Positions 16,126 through 25,680 of a DNA stretch of 64,000 nt are shown piece by piece. Source of the stretch: Blautia luti (GTDB lineage Bacteria > Bacillota > Clostridia > Lachnospirales > Lachnospiraceae); the NCBI RefSeq assembly GCF_033096465.1, contig NZ_AP028156.1, positions 3,366,501 through 3,430,500 on the forward strand, given 5' to 3'. Under the pieces are notes generated by a model, which did not search any database, was not told the DNA's origin, and saw nothing but the letters and a program-made list of their open reading frames with translations. Both the position numbers and the translations under genes were made by a program. The first letter of the stretch is position 1. Each line of letters opens with the position of its first letter.

Positions 16126-16965
16126 TCAACCTTTTACTGCACCTGCTGTCATACCTGCCAGCATCTTCTTGCTGCTGAAGAAGTAGAAAATAAATACCGG
16201 AAGTACTGTTACAGTGATGGCTGCAAATGTACCACCCCAGTCTGTCAGTCCCATGCTTCCTACGAAGTCATTTAAACCAAGTGTAATGGTTTTCATATCT
16301 GTAGATCTGGTAAATGTATAAGCATTAATATACTCATTCCAGCAGAATACTGCCTGCATGGTTGCTACTGTAATAATAGAGTTCAGTGACATCGGAACCA
16401 CCATCTTAAAGAAACATCCTATCGGTGAACATCCATCAATGATCGCTGCTTCCAGCATTTCTTCAGGGAAGAATTTGCTGAATGAATAAAACAGCTGAAT
16501 GGAGTAAGACAGTGAAAAAGCAATCTGTGGCAAAATAATTGCCGGGTATGTATTGATCAGTCCCATCTTATTAAAAATAGTAAACAATGGAATCAGTGCA
16601 ACCTGCATAGGAAGCATCAATCCAAGAAGGAAATAATTAAGGACAAATTTTCTGCCTTTGAATTTGATTTTGCTTAATGCAAATCCAGCCATCAATGCAA
16701 ATAAAAGCAGAGGAATCAATACACCGATCAAAACAATGATACTGTTTTTAAAATAAGTCAGCATATGGCTTTTTGTAAAAACATTGATAAAGTTTGTCAG
16801 CACCCATTTTGACGGGAGTGCATATGCCGGTAACTGTCTGAAATCATCCAGTGACTTAAAGCTTGAAGTAAATACATAGAAGAAAGGATAAACCTGCATC
16901 ACAACAAGGATTAATGCTATAACCCATTTAATGATGCTCGGAATGGTTGGTTTTTTCTTTTTCAT
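16126..16965 (-). CDS. ABC sugar permease, MalG type
   Basis: This 279-aa inner-membrane permease has six predicted helices and the cytoplasmic EAA loop (EMLEAAIIDGCSPIGCFFKMVVP), which contacts the ATPase. It is one half of a CUT1-type oligosaccharide importer with the gene just upstream, which overlaps it by 4 nt. No ATPase gene is present here, as is common for CUT1 systems that share a MsmX-like ATPase. The predicted substrate is the fructoside hydrolysed by the GH32 enzyme. Confidence 0.93.
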   Translation of the reverse strand: MKKKKPTIPSIIKWVIALILVVMQVYPFFYVFTSSFKSLDDFRQLPAYALPSKWVLTNFINVFTKSHMLTYFKNSIIVLIGVLIPLLLFALMAGFALSKIKFKGRKFVLNYFLLGLMLPMQVALIPLFTIFNKMGLINTYPAIILPQIAFSLSYSIQLFYSFSKFFPEEMLEAAIIDGCSPIGCFFKMVVPMSLNSIITVATMQAVFCWNEYINAYTFTRSTDMKTITLGLNDFVGSMGLTDWGGTFAAITVTVLPVFIFYFFSSKKMLAGMTAGAVKG

Positions 16966-17846
16966 TCGTCATCCCCTCCTCCTGTGAATTTACGGAATAA
17001 CATTCCAACTACCATACAGATGATTACGATCATGATCGCTACAGAACTTCCGTAACCATATTTCATACTGCTGAACGCCTGTTTATACATATAAGTTGTC
17101 ATAAGTTCAGAAGCATTTCCCGGTCCTCCATGTGTTAACAGATAAGAGAACTCGAAAGATCTCAGGGAACCATTCAGTACCAGCAGACAGTTTGCAATGA
17201 TAACCGGTTTAATATAAGGAATTCTTACATAAAGATATTCCTGCCATGTTGATGCTCCATCGATCAGTGCTGCTTCTCCCAGTTCATCCGGAACACCGAT
17301 CAGTGCTGCATAAAAGATAACCATATACAGTCCCAGGTATTTATATGCTTCTACAAAAGCTGTTACATACAGTGAAATCTGAGGATTGGAAATCCACTCC
17401 ATCAGTTTCAGAGATGGATCGATGAATGATAATACCTGATTCACAATACCGGTTGGAGTTACTGATAATAACTTTGTAAAAATCTGGCAAATCGCTACAG
17501 AAGAGATAACTACCGGAATATAATACAGAGTCTGTAAAGCAACTCTTCCTTTTTTAATACGACTGAGGAGAATCGCAAATAATAAACCTCCAAATACCTG
17601 AATTGCAACATTGATCACTGTATAAATCAGTGTATGCCATACAGTAGATCTGAAAACATCATCCTGTGTAAGAAGTTCAATGTAATTTTTGAAGCCTACA
17701 AATACCTTTTCACCAACACCGCTCCAGTCAAAGAAGCTGTAATATCCGGCCCATACAATGGACACGATTACAAATGCCGTATAGATAAGAAATGCCGGAA
17801 AAATAAATAAGAAAATTACTGATTTTTTTCCAAATGCTTTCTGCAC
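16962..17846 (-). CDS. ABC sugar permease, MalF type
   Basis: This 294-aa permease with six helices is the partner of the MalG-type protein. The EAA loop is visible (DELGEAALIDGASTWQEYLYVRIP). It lies about 100 nt after the binding-protein gene and overlaps the second permease by 4 nt, so all three are one transcript. It should import an oligosaccharide through the cytoplasmic membrane. Confidence 0.93.
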   Translation of the reverse strand: MQKAFGKKSVIFLFIFPAFLIYTAFVIVSIVWAGYYSFFDWSGVGEKVFVGFKNYIELLTQDDVFRSTVWHTLIYTVINVAIQVFGGLLFAILLSRIKKGRVALQTLYYIPVVISSVAICQIFTKLLSVTPTGIVNQVLSFIDPSLKLMEWISNPQISLYVTAFVEAYKYLGLYMVIFYAALIGVPDELGEAALIDGASTWQEYLYVRIPYIKPVIIANCLLVLNGSLRSFEFSYLLTHGGPGNASELMTTYMYKQAFSSMKYGYGSSVAIMIVIICMVVGMLFRKFTGGGDDE

Positions 17847-17945
17847 GAGGCTCCCTCCTTTCCGAAAATCAAATTGTTTTATGTCTTTTCTTTCAAAGAG
17901 ACTGACAAAAATTTTGCCAGTCTCCAGACTACTGCTTAAATTTTT

Positions 17946-19241
17946 TTATTTCTTTACCAGAGAATCACAGGTCTTAATAAATTCATCCGGTTTTATGATT
18001 CCCTGAGCAAGCTGCTGCTGTTCATCAACAATTTTAGTCATTACATCTGAATCCAGTTTATCATCCCAGGAAGTCCATGCTGTTTCTGCATCTTCAAACA
18101 TTGGCTGTGTATCATAGTAAAGCTGTGGCAGTCCTTCCGGAAGTTCTTCATTAAACGGTGAGAAAACCTGTGCCTGATTGTAGCATGCATCTGTAAAGTT
18201 TTCGCACATATAATCGAAGAATTCCTGCATTGTATCATCATATGTTGCCTTATTAAATCCTTCCGCAAAACCTGCATGAACTGGTACGTTAGTAGACATA
18301 TTGTCCATTCCTTCTGTATCCGGCACAGGGAAGAATCCAAGTTCACCATTGTCATACATTTCTTCTGCAAGGCTGATCTGTCCGGAGCCTGTATAGAAGA
18401 TTGCACCGGAACCACCAAAGAATAAGTTACATGCAGAGGTAAAATCTACACTTGCAAATCCTGGTTCAAAATAACCTTTTGTTCCAAGATCAGAAAGAAG
18501 ATTTACTGCATATTTTGCAGACTCATTGTCACTGAAAGAATCTGTTCCAGCCTGATAACCCTCAATAAATTCAGGACCAGTTACTCTCCATGGTGAGAAA
18601 GAAAGATATCTCATCAGCTGCCATGCATCAGAACCTCCCACAATAACCGGAATCTCGCCCTGATCTGCAATTTTCTGGCAATCTTCTTCAAATTCTTCCC
18701 ATGTTGTCGGAGCATCTTTGATTCCTGCTTTTTCAAAGATATCTTTTCTGTACATAAAATACTCACAGTACAATCCCTGTGGGAAGAGATACATATTTCC
18801 GTCGTCTGCATCTGTAAGGAAATCTCTGATCGCACCATTTAATTTCTCATCATATCCGTTTCTTTCAAGTTCATCTCCCACATTAACCAGTGCATCAATA
18901 TCTTTGCATGCTTTAGAAAGTGTTCCGTTCGGGCATCCAAAAATATCCGGAAGTGTATCACTGTTAATATACATCTGGAGTTTTGTAAAATAATCCTGCA
19001 TATCGTTTACAAGTTCAATTTCATAATCCAGACCTTTTTCATCACAGAAATTTTTAAGAAGATAATCAAATGTCTTATACTGTTCTGTAGACTCTGTACC
19101 TTTTAATAAAGCAGTAATCTTCGTTCTTTTTCCATCGTCCGATTTCTTCGCAGAAGCTGTAACTGCTCCCATGCCTGTCAGAAGACTGGCTGTCATAGCT
19201 GCCGTCATGGCAAGTGATAACACTTTTTTCATTTTCCTCAT
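17946..19241 (-). CDS. Extracellular sugar-binding protein of the ABC importer
   Basis: This 431-aa family 1 solute-binding protein has an N-terminal signal peptide (residues about 1-31). Such proteins in this group usually have a lipobox such as LLTGCG; here the matching stretch reads LLTGMG, so the anchoring Cys is missing. Cleavage by signal peptidase I at ASA is more likely. The mature part has the usual family 1 layout (WEEFEEDCQKI, then GSGAIFYTGSG). A ribosome binding site (AAAGGAGG) is present. It captures the sugar for the two permeases downstream. Confidence 0.9.
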   Translation of the reverse strand: MRKMKKVLSLAMTAAMTASLLTGMGAVTASAKKSDDGKRTKITALLKGTESTEQYKTFDYLLKNFCDEKGLDYEIELVNDMQDYFTKLQMYINSDTLPDIFGCPNGTLSKACKDIDALVNVGDELERNGYDEKLNGAIRDFLTDADDGNMYLFPQGLYCEYFMYRKDIFEKAGIKDAPTTWEEFEEDCQKIADQGEIPVIVGGSDAWQLMRYLSFSPWRVTGPEFIEGYQAGTDSFSDNESAKYAVNLLSDLGTKGYFEPGFASVDFTSACNLFFGGSGAIFYTGSGQISLAEEMYDNGELGFFPVPDTEGMDNMSTNVPVHAGFAEGFNKATYDDTMQEFFDYMCENFTDACYNQAQVFSPFNEELPEGLPQLYYDTQPMFEDAETAWTSWDDKLDSDVMTKIVDEQQQLAQGIIKPDEFIKTCDSLVKK

Positions 19242-19290
19242 TTACTTGTTTCCTCCTTTTAATTTGTGTTTCCTCGTTCTTGATGATTTT

Positions 19291-19319
19291 ATTTTAGTCT
19301 TTTTGCCTTTTATAAACAA
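19291..19319 (-). promoter_or_regulatory. Promoter of the ABC-GH32 operon
   Basis: On the minus strand TTGTTT (19319-19314) and TAAAAT (19296-19291) are spaced 17 nt. The weak -35 fits activation by the adjacent YesN-type regulator. Confidence 0.55.
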
Positions 19320-19339
19320 TTGGAAATAAAAGTAAAAAT

Positions 19340-19381
19340 AGGAGATTTGTGCACAAATTTTATACTGTGCACAAATCTCCT
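19340..19381 (-). terminator. Terminator of the two-component operon
   Basis: AGGAGATTTGTGCAC and its complement form a perfect 15-bp stem with a 12-nt loop. On the minus strand a T-rich tail follows (TATTTTTACTTTT). Confidence 0.8.
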
Positions 19382-19390
19382 GTTCTATCG

Positions 19391-19432
19391 TCAGGCAGAT
19401 AAAATCATCCGCCTCGCTGCTTGCCTGATTCG
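19391..19432 (-). repeat. Dispersed 3'-end repeat, family 1, diverged copy
   Basis: On the minus strand this contains CAAGCAGCGAGGCGGAT followed by a TATCTG end, recognisably related to the better copies. It lies just after the response regulator stop codon. Confidence 0.4.
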
Positions 19433-19468
19433 GTTAAATGACTTACCTGATACAGTTAACCTCGTTGT

Positions 19469-21082
19469 TTATATATGTTTCCTGAATTCATTGGGCGTAA
19501 TGCCGTAACGCTTTTTGAATACTTTTATGTAGTATCCAAAGTCTTTGTATCCTACCATTTCTGCGATTTCATATTGTTTATATTTATTATCTGCAATCAG
19601 TTTCTCCACCTGTTGGAACCGGACATCTGTCAGATATTCCAGAAAACTCTTTCCGGCATATTTCTTAAGAAGGCGGCTGATATAGGTTCTGCTTACATGG
19701 AATTTCTCAGTCAGATCATCCATAGATAAATCTCCTGAATAATTCTTCTCAATGTAAGAAAGAACACTCTGAACCAGTTTCCGGTTCCGTTCATCAGTTC
19801 CTTCTGTATTCTGTTTAATCAGCGTTCCAAACAGATTCAGCAGACAATTCAACACCTCTTCTGTGTTCTCGCACTGACAGATTCTTTTTATTCCATCCTG
19901 AAGCACAGAAAGATTCCAGTTTTTATTATGAATTTCACTGTCAACTGCACAGATATATGGAAATTTCATACATCCCAAAAGTAAATCCATTGCTGCAAAT
20001 TTCACCGGAGATACATCTTCCGGTGCGTTTCGAAACATCTGATGAAGTTCATCCTCCGCTTTCTCAAAACTGTCCTGAAACAAAGTCATCATAAAATGTG
20101 TTTTTTCACCGGAAGTAATCACAAAGTCTGTCTGTTTTTCATATTGCAGATCTTCGTATCTGAGTATGATATTCGTACCCAGATAAACACATTGCCTGCA
20201 TGCTGTCTGTGCCTTACGGTACTGTGCATTTGCCTGATATTCGTCCACTTCTACATCGCTCAATCCAAAATTCATATGTGCTTTCAGATACCGTTCTACT
20301 TCTACCTGTATCTTACTGCATGCCTGCAATGCTTTTTCCATACATACTGCGTTTTCTTCTTCCTTTTCAAACAAAAGAATAAAATTATATTCTGCAGTTG
20401 CTGTATTATAATCGCTCAAAACATGAATTCCAAAATCATTAAAAATTTCCTCAAAAATATTGATGCATGCAAATTCCTCTATCCATTTATCTCCTGTATG
20501 GATTTTATTTTCTCCAACAACTTTTCGCCCTACACACACAATATATTTCTCTATTGTCAGATTCAGAGATTCTGCCTGCTCTTTTACAACTCCTTTTCCC
20601 TGGATTCTTCCATACAGAAGATTTCCCGCAAATTTGGATCTCAGCTGCGGAACTGACCTGTTGAAATATTTCTTCAAATCCCGGATTTCCTGCTGTTTTT
20701 CCTTCTTTGCATGAATTTCTCCGGCAATCCGGGCAGCCATTGCCTTTAACTCATCATAGTCCACCGGTTTGAGAAGATATTCTTCCACACCAATGCTGAT
20801 TGCTTTCTGAGCGTAGGCAAAACTGTCATATCCTGTCAGTATCACTATAACCGCATTGGGATAAATCTCATGTGCTTTTTCTGCAAAATCCAGTCCATCC
20901 ATTCCCGGCATCTTCACATCTGTATGGATCAGATCCGGTTTCGCCTGCTCCAGTTTCTCCAGCCCTTCCAATCCGTTCCTTGCAGTTGCGGATATACGGT
21001 ATCCATAATCGCTCCATGGAAACGAACATAAACCATCCAGAATAATATATTCATCATCTAATATCATTACCTGCAATTCCAT
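19469..21082 (-). CDS. YesN-type response regulator (REC plus AraC HTH)
   Basis: This 537-aa response regulator has an N-terminal receiver domain (acidic DDEY, phospho-acceptor Asp in HTDVKMPGMDG, Lys in LLKPVD). A long middle region follows, then a C-terminal AraC-type double helix-turn-helix (SRTYISRLLKKYAGKS, then VGYKDFGYYIKVFKKRYG). It is paired with the YesM-like kinase upstream, whose stop overlaps this ATG by one nt (TAATG). It is the likely activator of the ABC-GH32 operon immediately downstream in response to the extracellular sugar. Confidence 0.94.
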   Translation of the reverse strand: MELQVMILDDEYIILDGLCSFPWSDYGYRISATARNGLEGLEKLEQAKPDLIHTDVKMPGMDGLDFAEKAHEIYPNAVIVILTGYDSFAYAQKAISIGVEEYLLKPVDYDELKAMAARIAGEIHAKKEKQQEIRDLKKYFNRSVPQLRSKFAGNLLYGRIQGKGVVKEQAESLNLTIEKYIVCVGRKVVGENKIHTGDKWIEEFACINIFEEIFNDFGIHVLSDYNTATAEYNFILLFEKEEENAVCMEKALQACSKIQVEVERYLKAHMNFGLSDVEVDEYQANAQYRKAQTACRQCVYLGTNIILRYEDLQYEKQTDFVITSGEKTHFMMTLFQDSFEKAEDELHQMFRNAPEDVSPVKFAAMDLLLGCMKFPYICAVDSEIHNKNWNLSVLQDGIKRICQCENTEEVLNCLLNLFGTLIKQNTEGTDERNRKLVQSVLSYIEKNYSGDLSMDDLTEKFHVSRTYISRLLKKYAGKSFLEYLTDVRFQQVEKLIADNKYKQYEIAEMVGYKDFGYYIKVFKKRYGITPNEFRKHI

Positions 21083-22914
21083 TATCTCTCGTCTCCCCTT
21101 TTTTTGTTATTTTCATTTACAGTTTCATCGTATTTCCTGTAAGTAACTCCGACATTACCGTTCATCGGAATTTCCAGTATTACCTGTGTTCCCTTCCCCG
21201 GTTCTGATGTAATGCTCATCCTTGCTTTGTTCTGATATACATAATCCAGTCTCTTTCTCACCGCATATACTCCCAGATGGGTATGTGTCCGCTCTGCTTC
21301 ATGATCTGGCTCTTCCTCTGTCCCCATCAATTTCTCCAACTGCTCCTGTGACATTCCAACGCCATCATCCTTTACTGTAAATACTGCCATTCCATCTGTA
21401 ATTTCTCCTGAAACATAAAGGAAACAGTCCCATGTCGCATTTTCCACACCATGAACCACCGCATTTTCCACCAGTGTCTGAATAGTCATCTTCGGAATCT
21501 CTAATTCATTTAATCTCTCATCCACTTCAATATAAGATGTAAATTTATCTCCATATCTGGTTTCCTGTATGTAAAGATAATCCTGTACATATTTTATTTC
21601 CTCACGAATATAAACCATACTTCTTTTATTGCTGATACTTGCACGCATCAGACTGCTGATAGAAGTAACCATACGACAAATATTATCCTCACCTTTTTTT
21701 CGCGCCATCCAGTTGATTGTATCCAGTACATTATAAAGAAAATGCGGATTGATCTGTGCCTGTAAAGCCTGGAATTCAATATCTTTGTTAACTGTTTCCA
21801 TCTCCACAACCTGTTTTATCAGCTGCTCTATTTTCTCTATCGTCTGGTTGAAAACAGAATTCATGGCTCCAATCTCATCCCTTCTTCCTTCCGGAAGACG
21901 GACAGAAAAGTCACCCTCCGCAAACTGCTGCATTGCTTTACTTGTACGCTTGATCGGACCAGCGATTCCCTTTGCCAGAATATTAGCAAGAAAAATACAC
22001 AACATCAAACTTGCCAGAATAAGCATGATTGTCGTTTTCTGTAATCCTCTGGCTGTTTTCTGCAAGAAACTCATAGGAATCATTCCTACAACTGTAAGTC
22101 CTGTGTCAGAACTTCTCTGATATACACAGTCATAACCCTGTCCATCTGCAGTAAACAGAAATTCTCCTGTGTTGCCTGATATTTTTTCTATCCAGCTTCT
22201 GTCACTGATTGTCGCATCATTCTCTGCACTCTCTATCAGAACATTTTTGTCATTGTCCAGAAGAAAAATATGTGCAGCCAAAGAATCTCTGGCTGTGATC
22301 GTCATTTTTTTCAGATAGCTCAGCTTAATAGATGCTCTCAATATTCCCACTGGCTTCATAGTCAGAGAATCTTTGATCTGCTTTGCCATATACATCAGAC
22401 CTTCCTCAGAAGCATTATAATAAATACAGCGTCCTTTTGCCTGCTCCGCCAGTTCACAGGATATCTGAGCGGTCTTTTCATGAATCTCATGATTATTTGC
22501 CAGCAGATGATTTGCTCCGTTATAACCATACAGCTGGATATCATTCATATAAATACTTGTATATCCCTGCAAAAGCAGCCTTCTGATCTGCCCCGATCTT
22601 GAATAATAGGAATACAGCTCTGTGCCATCCGATTTATATGGTTCATCAGACTCCAATTCCTCCTGAACCGTATTGTTATTTGCAATATACTCAAATGAAT
22701 TCCTCACCATATCAAAATAATGATCCAAATTCACCGACAACTCGTTCACCACTCCCGCAGACTGCTTCCTTGTCTGTTCTGTCACAATTGAAGATGCAGA
22801 CATATACTGCGAAACACTGGCAGCCAACAGAACAACCAATGCTACCCCTAACGTACAATACAGAATTTTTCTCTGTATCGACAGATTAATATACCACTTC
22901 TTTAAATTTTTCAT
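21082..22914 (-). CDS. YesM-type sensor histidine kinase
   Basis: This 610-aa membrane kinase has transmembrane helices near residues 17-38 and 292-314 flanking a roughly 250-residue extracellular sensor. A HAMP domain (KRTSKAMQQFAEGDF), the phospho-acceptor region (AQINPHFLYNVLDTINWMA, with His) and an HATPase domain (NAVVHGVEN, DDGVGMS) follow. This is the 5TM-less, LytS/YesM group of kinases that partner AraC-type response regulators. It shares a transcript with the regulator. The ribosome binding site is weak (AAAGGGAAAAGAGAG). Confidence 0.94.
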   Translation of the reverse strand: MKNLKKWYINLSIQRKILYCTLGVALVVLLAASVSQYMSASSIVTEQTRKQSAGVVNELSVNLDHYFDMVRNSFEYIANNNTVQEELESDEPYKSDGTELYSYYSRSGQIRRLLLQGYTSIYMNDIQLYGYNGANHLLANNHEIHEKTAQISCELAEQAKGRCIYYNASEEGLMYMAKQIKDSLTMKPVGILRASIKLSYLKKMTITARDSLAAHIFLLDNDKNVLIESAENDATISDRSWIEKISGNTGEFLFTADGQGYDCVYQRSSDTGLTVVGMIPMSFLQKTARGLQKTTIMLILASLMLCIFLANILAKGIAGPIKRTSKAMQQFAEGDFSVRLPEGRRDEIGAMNSVFNQTIEKIEQLIKQVVEMETVNKDIEFQALQAQINPHFLYNVLDTINWMARKKGEDNICRMVTSISSLMRASISNKRSMVYIREEIKYVQDYLYIQETRYGDKFTSYIEVDERLNELEIPKMTIQTLVENAVVHGVENATWDCFLYVSGEITDGMAVFTVKDDGVGMSQEQLEKLMGTEEEPDHEAERTHTHLGVYAVRKRLDYVYQNKARMSITSEPGKGTQVILEIPMNGNVGVTYRKYDETVNENNKKRGDER

Positions 22915-22985
22915 CTCTCTTTTCCCTTTAATGCCCCTTTATTTTTCCCGTTTTTCACTGCTGCGGTCTATTCCGGACAGCCAAA

Positions 22986-23021
22986 AAGCCGACACACTGT
23001 TTCCAGTCAATGTATCGGCTT
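22986..23021 (-). terminator. Terminator of the VOC gene
   Basis: AAGCCGA (22986-22992) pairs with TCGGCTT (23015-23021). On the minus strand T's follow. Confidence 0.75.
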
Positions 23022-23085
23022 TACTGCTTCATTTTATTATGTTCGGAATTTTATTATGTAGGTATATTCCGTAACTTTTTCTGTT

Positions 23086-23478
23086 TTACAGATACTGACT
23101 GAATTCCACTTTCTCCTTATTCGGACCCTCAATGGTAAAGAATTTTACACCATTTTCCCAGAATGGCAGGAAATGAATGGTATCCTGTGTGGAGTTTAAA
23201 CCAGCTTCATTAATATACTGGAAAATCTCCTCAATGTCTCTCACATCAAGCGCAACATGATCAATCGCCCCATGCTCCATCTTCGCCGCATGATTCTCAT
23301 AAGTCTCCACTACCAGAGTTCCCAGTTTCAGAAACACAACCTTCTCATTCGCTTCCTCATTTACAGTCTCAAACGCCGTCTCAAATCCCAGCTTATGATA
23401 AAACTCCACAGTTTTATCAATGTCATTTGTCGGAATCCCGATATGCTGTACACCTGTTGAATAGTTCTTTAAGTCCAT
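23086..23478 (-). CDS. VOC (glyoxalase/bleomycin-resistance) family protein
   Basis: This 130-aa protein has two beta-alpha-beta-beta-beta units of the vicinal oxygen chelate fold. Candidate metal ligands are His (VQHIGIP), Glu (VVETYEN), His (IDHVALDV) and Glu (KVEFSQYL). The start at 23478 is chosen because AAGGGAG is 9 nt upstream; the ATG at 23484 is too close to it. The gene is monocistronic. Lactoylglutathione lyase-like or dioxygenase-like activity is possible; the substrate cannot be told. Confidence 0.85.
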   Translation of the reverse strand: MDLKNYSTGVQHIGIPTNDIDKTVEFYHKLGFETAFETVNEEANEKVVFLKLGTLVVETYENHAAKMEHGAIDHVALDVRDIEEIFQYINEAGLNSTQDTIHFLPFWENGVKFFTIEGPNKEKVEFSQYL

Positions 23479-23502
23479 AATCATTTGCTCCCTTCTAGTC
23501 AA

Positions 23503-23539
23503 TCGGATATTCGCAATCCGCTTCTGCTACATGGCTCAT
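23503..23539 (-). repeat. Dispersed 3'-end repeat, family 1, copy b
   Basis: On the minus strand this reads ATGAGCCATGTAGCAGAAGC followed by GGATTGCGAATATCCG; CGGAT/ATCCG forms a short hairpin. Unlike the other copies it lies upstream of a gene (VOC). Confidence 0.6.
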
Positions 23540-23671
23540 TTTTCTACAATATACTCAGAAAACAATTTAATTGTCAATAGCCGTTATAAATTCTTTTTAT
23601 TTGCTTTTCTATTTTGTACAAAATTCCCATGACATAGAACTCTAATACCTGATAAAATAAATACGACATAA

Positions 23672-23712
23672 AATGTCGCTTACCCAATGTCAGACGAGTA
23701 GGCGGCATTTTT
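23672..23712 (+). terminator. Orphan terminator-like hairpin
   Basis: AATGTCGC (23672-23679) faces GCGGCATT (23702-23709), with T's following on the plus strand. No plus-strand gene precedes it, so it may be the end of an unseen small RNA or a relic. The rest of 23.54-23.84 kb holds no gene I can support. Confidence 0.4.
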
Positions 23713-23845
23713 GCATTTATATGGAGTTTTTGTTACTACCCACTCCAGGTCCTGATTGTCGGACCACTCTGCCGCTTCATCTTCCGCCACCTATTTGCCA
23801 CCACAGCCCAGGATTAGGAAAACTCACCTGTTTAAATAATATAAA

Positions 23846-23891
23846 AACCATCCTGTTTCTAATCATATCAATGATATCATACAGGATGGTT
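23846..23891 (-). terminator. Terminator of the AAA/PD-(D/E)XK gene
   Basis: AACCATCCTGT (23846-23856) and ACAGGATGGTT (23881-23891) form an 11-bp stem flanked by A's and T's, so it can work in both directions. Confidence 0.85.
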
Positions 23892-23916
23892 TTTTATATT
23901 TTTATTCATAAAACCA

Positions 23917-23950
23917 GACAGATACTCGCAATCCAATTTCGCTACTTACT
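23917..23950 (-). repeat. Dispersed 3'-end repeat, family 1, copy c
   Basis: On the minus strand this contains AAGTAGCGAAATTGGATTGC followed by GAGTATCTG. It is placed directly after the stop codon of the AAA/PD-(D/E)XK gene. Confidence 0.55.
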
Positions 23951-23958
23951 TAATTCGG

Positions 23959-25590
23959 TTAAATTCTGTTTCTGAGAATCTCCGTTTTACATCTGTGTAT
24001 TTTATCGATTTTACTATAACTAATTCCAACACCTAAAATCTCACCAGTATATTTCGGTAATTCACCTAATTTTCCCATAAACCGTAGCATATAATCCTTA
24101 TCTCTAATCTGTTCAATGGCTTCTTCCGGTGTATGGTCCACTTTTAATTCTAAAATAATACATGTGTCCGATCTGTCTTCTGGATAAAAAATAAAATCAA
24201 CAAACCCCTTCCCTGACTTATCCTCTCTCTCCACACGGTATCTATCTCTCGCTGCCAAATAAACAAGATTCACAACCACTGATAATTCTGTTTCATTATT
24301 GTAAGAAAGGATTGGGGTCTCTGTATTGTGAACATAAGCCAATATATTCTCCATAGTTTCTGTATCCCCATGAAGTGTGGCCTCCAGCATACGCTCAGAT
24401 TCTTTCGCCAATCTGTATACATATCCCAATGAAGCTTCTTTCTGAACCATCTCATCAAATTTGTCCATCAATTCTTTATTAGGAATATACACCTTTCCAT
24501 TATAATAGCTTAAAAAACCATATACTACCATGGCAGATAAAATTTCTTCTCTGGTCAGCAGATTCAGAGAAGTGGCCGCATACTCCTGAATCTTCGCCTT
24601 GACACCCTCACCAGAAATCATAAGCGCAATATCTTTACGCACATCTGCAATATTATTCTCAACGTAATAGAATATTTCATCATATGGTCCTGAACTTGTC
24701 CAGTAACTGCCCAGATTATTATTCTCTAAGGCTGCCACAACCGATCTTGGATTATACATTCTCTCCCCATTTTTAGTAAAATATCCATCATACCATTCAC
24801 GTAATCCTTCTCTGGTCACATTCAGCGTTTCTTCTTTTCCGGCATTGTTCTCGCAATATCTTTCATAAAGCATATCAACTTCTTTATCTGAAAATCCAAA
24901 TACATTACCAAACTTAGACTCCGAAGCCATCGTATACTCCATGAACATGTTTAATTCAGATCCACTGGAATACTTGGCGATTGGCAATATTCCCGTCATA
25001 TATGCCAATGCAACATACGGCTTATCCTTTAACAATCCTTTCAAAAATAGCAAATAAGACTTTTTATCATCCTCTGTCACAAACGGCATATGAAATACCG
25101 AATCCCATTCATCAAAGACAAAGACAAAACGTTCTTTTTTTTCCGCAAAAATCCTCTGTAGGTCTTCTCTTACAGAACCATTCTCACGAAAATCAATATC
25201 CGGATATCCCCTCTTTAAATCCTCTTTTAAATTCCCCTTTATCTCATCTATATATTCCTTATAACTTATACATTCATCATCAACCACGCTAAAATCAATA
25301 TAAATTGTATTATACTGGTTCAAATGCTTTCTGTAATCAGCAAATTCTGAGATTTTCAATGTCTCAAATACATCCTTCGACGCAACATCTTTTCCAAAAA
25401 AAGCGCCAATCATATTTGCCATCACTGTTTTTCCAAATCTGCGGGGACGTGTCACACACACATGACGATTTCCAACCTCAGCCAATGGAATCAGTTCTCT
25501 TAGCATCTGCGATTTATCCACAAAATACGGACTACATACTTCGCTTTTATATAACGTATACGGAGATACGCTGTTTAAATAAATTCCCAT
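23959..25590 (-). CDS. AAA-ATPase-like / PD-(D/E)XK nuclease family protein
   Basis: This 543-aa protein has an N-terminal AAA-ATPase-like domain (Walker A RPRRFGKTVM near residue 48, Walker B-like FVFDEWDS near 156). The C-terminal PD-(D/E)XK nuclease-like domain shows VDFIFYP and then ILELKV, where the Asp, Glu and Lys form the expected core. I recognise the pairing of the AAA-ATPase_like and PDDEXK_9 families, often found in multiple copies in gut Firmicutes and Bacteroidetes. The function is unknown; mobile-element or defence roles have been suggested for related proteins. The ATG at 25590 has AAAGGAG upstream. It begins an accessory patch of AT-rich genes. Confidence 0.85.
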   Translation of the reverse strand: MGIYLNSVSPYTLYKSEVCSPYFVDKSQMLRELIPLAEVGNRHVCVTRPRRFGKTVMANMIGAFFGKDVASKDVFETLKISEFADYRKHLNQYNTIYIDFSVVDDECISYKEYIDEIKGNLKEDLKRGYPDIDFRENGSVREDLQRIFAEKKERFVFVFDEWDSVFHMPFVTEDDKKSYLLFLKGLLKDKPYVALAYMTGILPIAKYSSGSELNMFMEYTMASESKFGNVFGFSDKEVDMLYERYCENNAGKEETLNVTREGLREWYDGYFTKNGERMYNPRSVVAALENNNLGSYWTSSGPYDEIFYYVENNIADVRKDIALMISGEGVKAKIQEYAATSLNLLTREEILSAMVVYGFLSYYNGKVYIPNKELMDKFDEMVQKEASLGYVYRLAKESERMLEATLHGDTETMENILAYVHNTETPILSYNNETELSVVVNLVYLAARDRYRVEREDKSGKGFVDFIFYPEDRSDTCIILELKVDHTPEEAIEQIRDKDYMLRFMGKLGELPKYTGEILGVGISYSKIDKIHRCKTEILRNRI

Positions 25591-25680
25591 GTGGACAGTC
25601 TCCTTTCTGGACAATTTCCCTTTTCTCTTACTCCAAAATATCATAAAACATACAAAACTGCAATTATTACCAATCTTATA

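Noticed and set aside
20042..20656. A 204-codon plus-strand frame
   Set aside because: It lies opposite the YesN-type regulator, with biased Phe/Cys/Ile content and no start signals.
23673..23975. A 100-codon plus-strand frame with Pro/His-rich start
   Set aside because: It spans two hairpins and a terminator, lacks a ribosome binding site and matches nothing I know.
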